From Cerrena zonata (Eukaryota; Basidiomycota; Agaricomycetes; Polyporales; Cerrenaceae): 64,000 nt of DNA. Each line of letters begins with the position of its first letter. Positions within the stretch are counted from its first letter, which is position 1. The translations under genes were made by a program, and so were the position numbers. Shown here one piece after another: positions 34,754-46,762 of the stretch. The DNA is taken from NCBI GenBank assembly GCA_038087015.1, contig JASBNA010000026.1:310001-374000 (forward strand), in the 5' to 3' direction. The notes under the pieces are model-generated. The model made no database searches and had not been told where the DNA came from. It saw only the letters and a program-made list of their open reading frames with translations.

Positions 34754-35468
34754 CACTGGATCGTGGCCCGAATTTTAGGCTTCATAAAAGTAAGGTCAAA
34801 TTTTATAAAAAGTCTCTTACAAAATATGATTTTAAGCACCTAAAAATTGTCAAAAAATGCAGAATTTCAGCAAAATTTGATGAATCATAAAATCCTTGGC
34901 TAATTCAGACTTTTGTATCTAATTTTTAGACTTTAGAAATATTGAATTTTTGTTTATTTTTTATTGGAGAAAAGTTTACTATACAAAATTCCAAATTTTG
35001 ATACACTTTTATTTCCCTAGAAATCATAATATAATTGTATATATCAAAATAAAGTGTTATAAATAGAGAGCCTAGAGAGAAGATATAGACTACTATTGTT
35101 GGTAAATCATAGTCTCTGTCAATTATATTATCTGATAGAGATATTTAAGTATGCAATATCACTGACCTTTCCAAATTAGCAGTTTAAATTTTATATCACT
35201 TTTGGAGAAGCAAAAGTGCATCAAAATTTGAAATTTTGTATAGTAAACTTTTCTCCAATAAAAAATAAACAAAAATTCAATATTTCTAAAGTCTAAAAAT
35301 TAGATACAAAAGTCTGAATTAGCCAAGGATTTTATGATTCATCAAATTTTGCTGAAATTCTGCATTTTTTGACAATTTTTAGGTGCTTAAAATCATATTT
35401 TGTAAGAGACTTTTTATAAAATTTGACCTTACTTTTATGAAGCCTAAAATTCGGGCCACGATCCAGTG
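34754..35468 (-). mobile_element. 715-bp MITE with CACTG ends, copy 2 (nested)
   Basis: The same element as 19662-20376, in opposite internal orientation and of identical length, with only a few base differences noticed in the ends. It is flanked by the 3-bp direct repeat CTG (34751-34753 and 35469-35471). It lies inside the TATGGCGTCC element and so is younger than its host. Confidence 0.92.
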
Positions 35469-35722
35469 CTGGTGCTGCGACGCTAGCCGCTCGGCCATGG
35501 GAATCAGATCACTCTGGCATATCTTATCATCATTGCTTAGGGCGCCTAATGGACACCTCGCAGCCCAATAAGGCAGAAACTCCTGGTTCCCACGCTTAGG
35601 TAATCGACCACGTGGCCGGTTTTCTCTTGAGTTTGTACCGCGGACCATCGTGCACCGGGAGTTTGTTTGTACAGACACTCACGGTATTTGTGTAGGAATA
35701 AAAGTGCACACGGGACGCCATA

Positions 35723-37239
35723 ATATTCGGGATGTTACACGCACGATATACTCACAAGTACTTATTATATGCACATTTATTTAGAGTACTCAAACTTGCA
35801 TGTCTAAAATACATGGAAAGTTCAGGCCTGGCATCAAGTGTCTGTAGCGCCAAATAGAAATATGCACATTTGCAAATGAGAATATTGCAATAAGCGTAGC
35901 ACGAAACGGGTACAGGTGAACGAAGCGAGAGATGAGAGGGAGGACATGAGCGTGGAGGTGACAGCGTAAGTAGATCTCCCTTATTTGAATGAATTCTAAA
36001 AACAAACAGTGTACTGCGCAAATAATGCTGTGGTGCTACTGCTTGCATATAGATAGATGGCTGGGGTACGCTGAGACGAAAAAGGGTAGTACAAGTGGTA
36101 CAGCCCTCAGAGAATGTTAGGGAGGAGAAGAGAATGAGAGTGGGTAGTAGAGATGTTCCAAGGGAAGCAATATCTCATGCCATACACACTGAGATGACGT
36201 GTTGAATCTAGTCATTGGTCGATCGAGAAGAGGGGGCCTGACTTTACGGTGGCTGAGAGTTAAGGGTTGCTTGAAGAAGTAGGAGAAAGAAGAGCCAAGG
36301 CAATTTTTTTTTGAAAAAAGAAGCAAAACCGACAAGAAAAGAAGAGTGAGCAAGAGAACGTACATGATCAAACTATATCAACTGTCAAAAACAAGGGGTT
36401 ATTCCTAGCCGTAGCATCGTAGGCAAAGAAATATGGACCTCTCATTGTACCCATCCAGAGCCACCTTGCGGGTGTCAGTATTATTGATGGTGGGTGTATA
36501 GGTGATGCGTTTGAGATGGTAGAGGTCATTTCCAGCCTAGGAATCGGTCAAGGGAGGAGTATCAACTGTTGACAGACCAAGGTCATCGAAGGCATGCCGA
36601 GCATGTAGTCTAGAGGGTTCCGCTGCAGAGTGTCAGTTATAGAGGATAGAAGTACTAGTGCGAGGAGAACTGTATATTAAAGACTCGTAGACTCGGAGGG
36701 GAGACGATAGAGGAGGCGTGAAGCGGAGTCGGCCTGGGACCTCGAGTCTTCTGTAGAAGGACCCCCTCTTCCTCGTACTCTTCTGGTCCATATATAAAGC
36801 GTACTGGGTATCGCAATCCTGAAGGTCAGAGGTGTTTGGTCATCCTGAGGATGTTTGAGGCCTGTCACCCGTCACGGTAGGACTTAGACTCAATGGCAAT
36901 GGAGTCGGCGTACGCTGAGGACATGGGCGCCTAATATCGGAGCTTCTATCTGAGTTGGTTGCTCTGCCCGCTGACATCGGCATCATGTCTTCTCCTCAAC
37001 CTCTGCTCATCTAGACTTCAGCCCCACTACCTTGAACGTTGCTCACCTTGCTTCATCTAGCTCGCTATGCAAGTGTGGTCTGGGCCTTATTCTCCATTCT
37101 GTGGCAATCTACCAACTACAGGCGGTCTCAATATCTCAGCCAAGTCAAGTGGTTATGAAGGCATATTCTCAACTCAAGCCGTTTTGCATCGTCTCGACAA
37201 AGTTCTCCGCATGTGGATCAAGACAGCTGTGGCTCAAGA
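35723..37239. other. Region without a supportable gene
   Basis: Minus-strand frames at 35752-36371 overlap each other and lack domains. On the minus strand near 36420-36540 a short protein-like piece (DLYHLKRITYTPTINNTDTR) is followed by a frame change, possibly a gene fragment, but I cannot name it. Confidence 0.35.
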
Positions 37240-38440
37240 GAGTAGCATCACAAGCCCACCAAGCTCTCTCCCATTCACACCGACCCTCTTGCCTCGTTGA
37301 CCGGTCAACAACTGCCGAGGTTCTCGAGACTGGTATCAAGGTTGTCGATCTCCTTGCTCCTTATGCTCGTGATGGAAAGATTGGTCTCTTCTGGGGTGCT
37401 GGTGTCGGCAAGACTGTGTTGATCCAGGAGCTCATTAACAATGTCGCCAGAGGTCTCTCCATTTTCGGTGGTATGAATATCTTGTTTAAACTATCCTTGA
37501 CCTATTCTCATGCATTGCGTATTTTCCAGTGGTGTCGGTGAGCGTACCCGTGAAGGCAACAATTTTTACCGTGAAATGATTGAGACCGGTGTCATCAACC
37601 TCAAGGGTGACTCAAAGGTCACTCTCGTTTTCGGTCAGATGAACGAGCCCCCTGGTGCCCGTGCTCGTGTCGCCCTCACCGGTTTGACCATTGCTGAATA
37701 CTTCCGTGATGAGGAGGGTCAAGATGTATTGCTCTTCATTGACAACATTTTCTGTTTCACTCAAGCTGGTTCAGAGGTGTCTGCTCTTCTCGGTTGTATT
37801 CCTTCCACTGTTGGTTACCAACCCACACTTTCCAGTGATAGGGTGGCATGTGAGCCCCATTTATTTCTGAAACCCCGATTCGTTTTTGATGCGTTTGCAA
37901 CACAGACAAGAGCGTATCACCACCACCAAGAAGGGATCTATCACCTCAGTGCAAGCCGTCTACGTACCCGCTGATGATTTGACTGATCCTGCTCCGGCTA
38001 CAACCTTTGCTCACTTGGATGCCACCACTGTGTTATCCCGTTCAATTGCTGAGCTTGGTATCTACCCTGCTGTCGACTCTCTTGACTCGAAATCTCGTAT
38101 GCTTGACCCTCGTATCATAAGTTCATTTGCATTTGAAATTTGGCTTATTCTCACGAGTTCGCCTCCTAGGTCGATACCGAGCACTACGAGGTTGCTACCG
38201 CTATCTAGAAGATCCCCCAGGACTACAAGTCTCCAGGATATCATTGCTATTTTGGGTATGGATGAGAAGTCAACTGGACTGTACGTCGTTCGATTTCCGT
38301 CAGGTGCCTTTCGATTTCGAACTGATGTTTTTGCAAATAGGTTGAGTGTGCTCGTAAGATCCAATGTTTCAACCTTTCGCTGTTGCCCGGGTCTTTACTG
38401 GTTTCATAGGCAAGCTCATCTCCCTCAAGGACACTGTCTG
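37240..38440 (+). pseudogene. ATP synthase F1 beta subunit pseudogene (intron-containing copy)
   Basis: The sequence is unmistakably mitochondrial ATP synthase beta. Pieces include [92 protein letters not shown] and [20 protein letters not shown]. The catalytic P-loop is altered to [11 protein letters not shown] (Trp for Gly), the frame shifts several times, and a stop interrupts [16 protein letters not shown] near 38210. The N-terminal targeting region and first barrel are missing. At least two intron-like stretches remain (for example about 37470-37530, ending TTTTCCAG), so the copy arose by DNA duplication and not by reverse transcription of mRNA. It is not functional. The working gene must lie elsewhere in the genome. 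Confidence 0.88.
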
Positions 38441-39097
38441 TGAATTCAAAGAGAGTACTTCTGTGATGAGGAGGGTTGCTCTTCATCAATGAGGTGCCAC
38501 TATTCCGTAGATACAAATATCTGTCCACTCTCGCCGCTTACAATGGACTCCCACTGTCGTGTCTCAATATACATATATGTCATACAAATAATGTTCACAT
38601 GCGGGAATATTTATCAAGATATTGCGAACGTATATCTTAAGGCGTTGCGAATATATTTTGTGAGAACGTCGTGTGAATATTTATGGATGTTGCGAATATT
38701 TGCCTAAGAATATTGGTTGCCTTTCCGTAGGATTTAGAGCGAGTAGAAAACCGGCGTCTAGATTGGCGTCTAGAGACGGTTGTAAATTCTATTCCCCCGC
38801 TGCACGAACAAGAGATTTTAGGATGTTGAGCTATTCGAGGTTTTCCCACGGTACTGTGACACACTAGAAAACATAGGTATTCTGTTTTCACCACCTTCCG
38901 GCCTACCTTAGTCTACAGGTTTTGAATGTATGAAGCCCCTAAACGAACTGTAGTTATTACTACTGTAAAAACCCATGGTATCCCCTATGATGGACTTCAA
39001 TTTGCCTAAATACATGCTTTTCCCCTACAAAATATCATATGTGGCGCGAGATACCATCTAAAATACGATACGGACACCCGCAGATGTATTGTGGGAA
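38441..39097. other. Intergenic, nothing recognised
   Basis: A+T-rich sequence with a loosely repeated GCGAATAT motif at about 38625-38700. Such motifs resemble the subterminal repeats of the fold-back element that begins at 39098. No gene is supportable. Confidence 0.4.
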
Positions 39098-41193
39098 TAT
39101 GGTGTACCATTTGTACATTTAATATTCCGCATATATTTCGGGTGTTTGCGCATATATTTCTGATGTTTGCACATATGTTTCTGATCCCAAAGTACACACA
39201 TATTTGCGAATATATATACAGTCTGAATATGCGCATATTCAACTTTTGCATAGTTACTTACTGTGCACATATTTGGATGTTGACACATGTATATTTGGAA
39301 AGACACACTGGGCTTCTTATTCAGTGCAGGTTCTTAACCCAATTTATATTGAATTTGAGATTTGTATCTTCACAGAAAAGCAATGTAAGATGAAACTAGA
39401 CTACCACCAATTTTCAATGAGACCTCCAAGACCTGATTCCATTCTTCATACCCCACGTCAGCTTCTTGTCTGTCGTCCGCATGTCTTGACACCGCCATAT
39501 CCAGGAAACTAGTGACATGAAAGTCAAAGCAAATGAAAATCAGCGATCAAAACTAAGAACATACCCCCATACATACCATTGCAATATCCTACACCTGGTG
39601 GCCCGCTGGTGGCCACGCCCAGTTGTAATGGGGCTCAAACGACACAGAAGTATTCAACAGGTGCTACCAGAGCTGATACAGGTGCTTATCTTGTGGCAAG
39701 AGTGGTAAATAGAAGAATGACGGCGGAGACGAGAGCCACCACAAGAACGATGAGGGCAGTGAGGATGGGTGATGACGATAGGGAACAAGCAAGGTTTCGA
39801 CTTGGCCGAGATGACAGTGGGATTGATCGCGGAATGTCACAGCGCACGTGGATCGTCACGTCACGTCATAGAGGACTTAGACAGAAAATTGAAACGGTCG
39901 GGCCGCTGTAAGTAGGACAGAATAACAACTTCATTACTATTAATAGTGCCTACCATGCTGGATGGCTTCGTCGGAGCCCTACTACGGCCAGTTAAACCTC
40001 TTAGCCTACTTAGGAGTTAGTCCCTATAATACAAGAGCTACTGAAACCAAAGGAATGAGATTTGAATATGCGCGAGTCGCTATTCAGATAATGAAACACT
40101 GCATGTACCATGTTACATAGGTACGCAATTCGCAAGTTCCTAGAAACTGTGCACATGTTGAGCGCTTCCGGGAAATATATGCGCAACTCGCAGAAATTCA
40201 CCAAATGAAAATAATTGTCCGATTGGTACACCATAGAGGCTTGAGGGACTAAGTCCTAAGTAGGCTAAGAGGCTTAACTAGTCGTAGTAGGGCTCTGACT
40301 AAGCCATCCAACATGGTAAGCACTAATAGTAATGAACTTGTTATTGTATCCTCCGAGTCCAATGTTCAATTTTCTGTCTAAGTCCCCCATGACGTGACGT
40401 GACAGCCCACGTGCATTGTGATATCTCCCGATCGATCCTACTGTCACCCAGTTAAGTCGAATCCCTCTTTCTCGCTCCTATCATCATCATCCTCACTGCA
40501 CTGATCGTTCTTGTCGTGGCTCTCGTCTCCACTGTCACTCTCCTCTCCACCATCTACCGCTCTACCCACAAGACAAGGAACCTCTATCAGCTCTGGTGGC
40601 ATGCTTTCGATATCACCAGGGCGTGCTGGAACTGGGGTGGCCACTAGCAGACTACCTGGCATGTAGGACGTTGCAACAGTACGTATGGCAGGTTCTTAGT
40701 TTTGATTGCTGACTTCAGTTTGATTCGACTTTCACGTCGCTAGTTTCCTGGGTATGGCAGCATCAAGACATGAGGATGGTAGGTAAATTTTGCCAAGAAG
40801 CTGGCAACATGGAATGTGAAGGACGGAATAAGGTCTCGGAGGGTTGACAACTAGAGGTCTAGTTAGGGTAGTATAATTTTGTATTACATTGCTTTTCTAT
40901 GATGTACAATATTAGACTAAGAACTCGCACTGAATAGGAGGGCTAATATTGAGAATGCATCTTCCGAATATGCATGTGCCAACACCGAATATATGTGTCC
41001 AGTAAGTACTAGCGAATAGTATATGTGCAAAGCCGAATATTGAGAAATATGCGTATATTAATATTCAGTCTGTATATATATATTCACAAATATGCGCGTA
41101 TTTCAGGATCGTTAATATGCGCAAACATCAGAAATATATGCGCAAACACCCGAAATATATGCGGAATATTAAATGTACAAACGGTACACCATA
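39098..41193. mobile_element. Large fold-back element, 2.1 kb, arms over 900 bp
   Basis: The left arm is 39098-40026, the right arm 40244-41193, and the spacer is 217 bp. The outer ends are TATGGTGTACCATTTGTACA and (inverted) TATGGTGTACCGTTTGTACA, each bordered by TA. Both arms then carry ATTCCGCATATATTTCGG and several TATGCGC motifs. Inner parts of the arms match in inverted orientation, for example AGAAAAGCAATGTAA, AGGAAACTAG, CAAAACTAAGAAC and CTAAGAGG. Identity is patchy, with indels of tens of bases, so this is an old or diverged structure. The arms also contain traces of coding sequence: the right arm reads PPELIEVPCLVGRAVDGG and EKEGFDLTG, and the left arm reads LPELIQVLILWQEW and KQGFDLAE. 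If transcribed the element would form a very long hairpin RNA. Confidence 0.8.
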
Positions 41194-41747
41194 CAATACA
41201 GCTATCGAACGAGGCTATATATATATATATTCCAAACCATAACCATGTGACCTTTCACCCAACCCAACCAAAAACCAAAGAGACCATATACCGTGATCCC
41301 TACAACATAGCACTGTGAAGGGCAGGTCTTCCGAAGAGTACCAGAGGAAGCGAGAGAGCGAGGGAGCGAGAGAACAGACAGAGAGTTAGACCGTATGGGA
41401 TGCCAACACTGGCGTTGATTCGACGAGGGTACAGTGAGCGAGAGCGCGGTATTTACTACGTAGCTACGCCAAGTCCGAAAGTAAACATACACAAACAAAA
41501 AGGGGAAGGGATCAGAGACGATAAACTATCTACAGTGCCCATTTGGATATAAAAGGAAAGTATATGAATCAATGTGCGGAAGGTGTACCTGTGGTGTAGG
41601 AAATACTATCTAGAGCGTTCCATATGAAAACCGAATCGTGTGCTAGAGTGACCGTGTGTGCTAGAGTGACCGTATAACGGCTTAACCGTTACAAGCACGA
41701 GTATAGTACCATATCGGAAATCTGAAAGCCCCAGTACATATTACATT
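41194..41747. other. Intergenic downstream of the kinase gene
   Basis: It contains a short AT microsatellite (TATATATATATAT at about 41217-41230), GAGCGAGAGAGCG-like low complexity at 41350-41375, and a short direct repeat GTGTGCTAGAGTGACCGT (near 41638 and 41654). No gene. Confidence 0.5.
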
Positions 41748-44700
41748 CTACGACGTTCCCTTCTTTAACTTCTTTGGTGGCGGGCTTGGGCTATCAGGTG
41801 ATTGAGGCTCCTGGATGCCAAACTGGGTATCAGGTTCTTCCAGAGCGACACCAGGACTACAGTCGAGGAAAAGCGGTTGAGAGGGGATAGGGGGGGTTGA
41901 AAGCCCCCGGGTGGCAAGAAAGGTCCTGCGAATACGATCTATGTCGTCTTTACGCCGCTTGCGCTCCTGCTCGGTCAGCATAATAGCTGTTTCCTTTGTC
42001 TCTACAGGGATATTCTCCAATTCAGAATCAATCAACTTCAACGTCAGGTTGTGGATGTTGTCGCGTTCGATGAGATGATACTCGTGCGCACGCCTTAGCA
42101 ACCCGAACCACTGGCTCAAGAATCCGTGGAGGCTTTCGAAGTAAGGGTGGATCGCAGGAAGAACCTCCGTCTCGAGCATGTTTGATCTAAACATTCTCGC
42201 TTTGTTCCGAGAAATTTCTGACGAAGTACCGTCATATAGAGAGAGTATGATGTGCTGAACCTTGGGATCAAGGTCTTTACGGCGAGTATTTCCAGGGCCC
42301 GCCCACGTAAGGCAGATGTAAAGAAAAACCCAGAAGAAGGATTCTATGTCATGAACAGCGTCGTGAGTGAATGGGGTTGTGTTCCGGGTCTGCAAGGTAA
42401 GAGTAGGCGACACATCCAAGACTTCAGCGCTCATAAATGGAATAGTGCCCTTTGTATCAATTAGCAGAGTGAATATATGCCACAGAGAATGGTCTTACTG
42501 TCCGTTCATTTTGCCGATGAGGCGCCAGTTCAAAACAAGGGCGCAAGAGAGGAGTCTGTATTTTCAATATGAAAAAGAGTATTAAATATTGCAATTGAAT
42601 TAAATATACCTTGAAGTCGCCTTTAACATCTTTCTCAGCTAGTAACTTCGTCGTACACAAATATTGGCTTAAGTACGTAAGAAGCAAGCCAGATCCATTA
42701 AATGGGGTCAACGTTGGGTCATCAGCTATAACACGCTCCCAGAGCATAATGGCAAAATCACGTTCTACCACTGTGCAAAGGGCGTAGAGGAGCCACCCTG
42801 GATCTCGAGATGACTCAGACTTTACATCATATAGACGACGGCCTGCCGGTGCAATCTTTGCATGATCCAAGTCAATGAGTACTCCAGTTGTCTCATCGTG
42901 ATAAGGATCATACGAAAGTCCAGCAGATATTAAGAGGTTACTGTGGCTGACATCTTGATGTAAAATCCAACAAAAGAGATAAAGAAACCTGTGTCCTAGA
43001 ACACTCTTTAATAAGCATATACATGCACATATAATTTCAAACTACCTCTGATACCATGTCCGAAGACTTGAAGAAGCTCCTTGAGATCAAGGAAATATTT
43101 GATCGGCCAACCATACGACTCTTCTACAATCCGAGTATGTGTGCGAGGAATAGGTTTTGTGGCTGATGAAGCACGTCGGACCTGGCCCCTCACAACAGTA
43201 ATTTCCCAAGTATACTGGCGGAAGGCTCCTCCCCTACTCTGCTTCTGACCTGCTGTTGGTTGAGAGTCTTGACCTAACCTAGGCAATTCCTGAAGTTTCA
43301 ACCCCTGCCTAATAAAATCAAATGTTGTATCCTTGCAGCCATTAATGTGGACATCCTCAAAGGAATACATTGCTGCCACATGACTGCAATCTGTGTTTTG
43401 ATCCAGTTCATGGCAGACTTCTTGAAGAATAGGATCAGGGTTGGCAAGTGTCTTCTGAATATGAGAGAACATTGCAGCCTCTGATCGCTCTTCAATTTGG
43501 TGTGTGTAATCTTCACTTCTGTCTGGTGATTCTAGGATAGATGGTTCCTGGGACTGTTTAAAGACATAAGTCTGGGCAATATTAGTTGAAGGATATAGCT
43601 AGGAGCAATAGAAGCACACCTTCTTTGGATCCTTCAGTTTGTCACAATCTTCTTTGTTTTTGTCTGGTGATTCCATGATAGATGGTCGCCAGGACTGTTT
43701 AAGGACATAGACCTTTGCAATATCAGTTGAAAGTATAGCCAGGAGCAATCAAAACACACCTTCTTTGGATTATACATCTCTGTCAACTTGACCACCTCCC
43801 AGACAATGGTTCCACGATTATTAGCGCCATCAGCTTGTTCAGCGCTGAGACATCTCACAGTGAGAAATTTCTCACGGCCCTCAGCAGGAGAACCCTTGGC
43901 AGGCATCTCGATCAACCAGTGGGTATCATAGGCAGAAACACCATAGTCCTTGATGTCAAAATTCTGAAGGTAAGGTAAATAAAAGCAGTTCTTCACTGGA
44001 GAGTATAGCTGCATTGTAGGGTCCCATCCCAGCCTGTCAGGTGGCAAGATAGAAAATGCTGCTATCACCTGGATAAACTGTATGGCGTTCTACAAACCAT
44101 GGAATAATGAACAAACTGCAATAGTGATTAATGGTGGCACCTACCGTATGTATATTGATAGGTTTATCCATACCCAATAAGCCAGAGCGGTCACAAAGCC
44201 AAACACAAAGGTCTTCTTGACACAGGGTAACACCGAACACGAAACGCCGATTGAACTGCTCCCTGAGAATGCGTCGCATGCCAGTGATGACCTGAATTGT
44301 CGCAGTCTTGACTTCATTCTCGGTATTCACTCGTTTGAGTTCAAAAACGGCGTGCAGTTGAAGCCACCAACGTTGCATAGCATCCATCTATTTGAATCCA
44401 TGAGTCTTATGAAGATATACTGTCTCTTCTTTGGATACTTGCCAGGTTTTTCTTATTTTTTATGATATCCTCCTGCACATACTGAAATTGAGAAAAGGAC
44501 ACATGGAGATATATGGACTCACAGGCAACATTCCACCATTCTACATGAATCATAAGTGAGAATGAGACAAGATACACAAGAGTGTGAATATCTATGTACC
44601 TTGGATATCTGTATATATTCGTTTATTTGTTTACAGAGTTGGGAGCGATCAGCAGATGTGATTGCGAAGTCGATGTCTGGTCGTGTATCTGCACTGGACT

Positions 44701-45142
44701 CGTCCCGGGTGTGAGGAGCCCTATCAGGGAGGACATTCCATACACCGTTCACGCCGGTCTTTAGATCACGGCCGCCGATACCCGCTTGAATTGCAGCAGA
44801 AATAAAATTGCAGATTTCCCGGACAGGCTCATACATGAGCACCTCTTTGCCTATAGGGGACTCTGGCATGTTAACCCATCGGGTGTCACCAGGATCATAG
44901 AGCTTCTTCTTGACACAGTGGTCAAAAAGCCTCTCTAATACCTGATTATCTACTGGCATGAGTCTTTTCAACATGACATCAGAGCTTGCAGACATCCCTT
45001 TCTCGGTACGCTGATGCATGCTAATCTCGTGCTCCATTGCCGCGGTTATCTTTGTGGTTGAGGGTCCGGTTCGTTTTAGAGGAGTATGCGTGTATTTCGT
45101 ATCAGGGGGGAATTCAAGGAGGGTTGGTGTAGAATCAGCCAT
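41748..45142 (-). CDS. FunK1-type fungal protein kinase, multi-exon
   Basis: The start chosen is the ATG at 45142 (MADSTPTLLEFPPDTKYTHT). Recognised exons run down to 41748, including 43760-about 44080, 43620-43694, 43046-43553, 42995-42610 and about 42460-41748. The kinase core has the FunK1 signature: WILHQDVSHSNLLI (catalytic loop, HQD for HRD), GVLIDLDHAKIAP (DLD for DFG), LIDTKGTIPFMSAEVLDVS and FTHDAVHDIESFFWVFLYIC. The N-terminal region carries the usual long extension (NAIQFIQVIAAFSILPPDRL, DTHWLIEMPAKGSPAEGREK). The protein ends with a basic PPPKKLKKGTS. FunK1 kinases are expanded in Agaricomycetes; substrates are unknown. The join around 44388-44480 could not be settled in frame. 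Two consecutive small exons are tandem duplicates (separate finding). Confidence 0.82.
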
Positions 45143-45933
45143 AAGGTGAGATGTGCTGTGGCGTTGGTGCAAACAAAGGAGATCGTCATGACAAATGAGT
45201 GATAGGCGGCGTCGGCCGAAACGGCAATCTGCCCGTCTAGGCGGGCGGAGCTCAGTGGAATTTTCTTAAAATTTCTACTTACTCCGAAAAGTTGATATTT
45301 CGTGTATTTTTTCTGCAATAAAAATTACTATCAAGTGCTCCGAATTTTGTCCCTTTATCCTTTCCCTTAGCTCCAGCTGGGCACTAGTTTACAGCAGTTT
45401 GCAGAGATGTAGCGGGTTGTGCCTCGTAAGAGGTGTGCATTCTCCTAATTAGGACAGCTTGCCGCTGCATATGCCGGCTACGGCAACAGTTATAGTGCAC
45501 GTGTTACAGCGCGTCGCGTGATACTTACCAAGACCGTATTTTGTACATATTGCAGTCAGATCTCCACCAAAATACATTATATTAGTACTTACAGATTCCG
45601 TAGCTCCTTGGTCATATAATAGTATCCGCGACTGATTTTTTTGTCTCCATAATAGCACTCTATGAATTAATATTTTCCTGAGGAAAGTCCGTCAGCTGGG
45701 AAGCGGTCCACTGCAAGCGCCCCCGCATAAAACCGTAAGCGCCCCTTCACGAACGGAGGTTCCAAAGGTAAAAGTGTTAGAAACTCATCATAACATGTCG
45801 AAATAGATCGCTTTGGGTCTCATGAGTCCTTACTAGTGTTTAGGGTTGTACTAGGAAAATGTTCTATGGTTAAAATGCTGAATTCAAGGAAATCTTTCGA
45901 CACACTTTTGAGACACTGAAAACCCCCATTTTC
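45143..45933. other. Kinase upstream region with a solo repeat end
   Basis: A small hairpin GCCCGTCTAGGCGGGC lies at 45231-45246. At 45696 CTGGGAAGCGGTCCACTGC is a stray end of the family that bounds 14594-15511. CCTAATTAGGA occurs near 45450 and again near 60940. No gene is supportable. Confidence 0.45.
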
Positions 45934-46056
45934 TATGGTGGTCCATTTGCACTTTTATTCCCCGAAAAATTGAGCATCCCCGAAAAAGTTCGAGTGTCCC
46001 TGAAAAAGATTTGAGCCCCTTGGACTCCCCGAAACAAAAGTGTCGACCAGCGCCTA

Positions 46057-46738
46057 CTATCGCACCTGGGGAGTTTGACAGACGCCGTTTTGTCAAACTC
46101 TATGGGTTAGACACTTTCCACTCAGAATTAAAATCCAGTATGGTATGATATTGTAGCTAGATACTATTACATGCATTCTTCCAATTTTCAGACGAAACCG
46201 TCCAGAATTGCATGTGCCAGAGGACAATATGGCGATGTGCAGCCTCATCTTCAAGCAGATCTTAGTAGATCGCTGGCGAATGCCTTGACGGATCCTCCTC
46301 AAATGGGCAGATAAGATAGAGATATATATTTATAGCATACTCTAGTAGTCTGATTCTACGATCACAGTAGAGGTCGGAGTAGAGTTAACTTATCTTCCGA
46401 GTGTTCATGCAAATGTGACATGAGCTACTACAATGGTGTTCACACGCTCTTGTCAAACTCACCAAGTTATGCTTGACAAAGGTGCATGCCGACTGATGCC
46501 GACGTTACCCGCCCGTGACTGATCTGTGACCTCGCGTTCAAACTCTACCACTTTCAAGCCCTCCACATCAAAATCGTGCCGAGGCATTCAGTTCCCTTTC
46601 TTTTTTTCAGCGGACTTTTGGGGCTTATAGCCAAAATACACAGCTATACAACAGTGAAAAAATGGCGAAAAACCATTGAGTTTGGATAGAACCCGAGGCG
46701 TACCAGTGGGGAGCGTTCAAACTCCCCAGGTGCGATAG
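46057..46738 (+). mobile_element. TA-flanked MITE (CTATCGCACC family), complete copy, nested
   Basis: The 682-bp element starts CTATCGCACCTGGGGAGTTT and ends AAACTCCCCAGGTGCGATAG, a near-perfect terminal inverted repeat of about 22 bp. It is flanked by TA on both sides (46055-46056, 46739-46740). Copy A of the host element (read inverted, near 30152-30160) shows the uninterrupted site with one TA. The interior is non-coding. TA duplication and compact size fit a Tc1/mariner-type MITE. Confidence 0.92.
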
Positions 46739-46762
46739 TATGAGGCTCATGGTGAGTTGGAC

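Larger units (their letters stand above)
34272..35722. mobile_element. TA-bordered element with TATGGCGTCC ends, hosting a nested MITE
   Basis: The left end is TATGGCGTCCTGTGTGCACT; the right end, inverted, is TATGGCGTCCCGTGTGCACT. Both continue as TTTATTCCTACACAAATACC and GTGAGTGTCTGTACAAAC. The inverted arms reach about 230 bp (34272-34500 and 35490-35722) with deletions between them. The TA at each border may be the target duplication. The 715-bp CACTG MITE occupies 34754-35468. There is no coding capacity. Confidence 0.8.
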
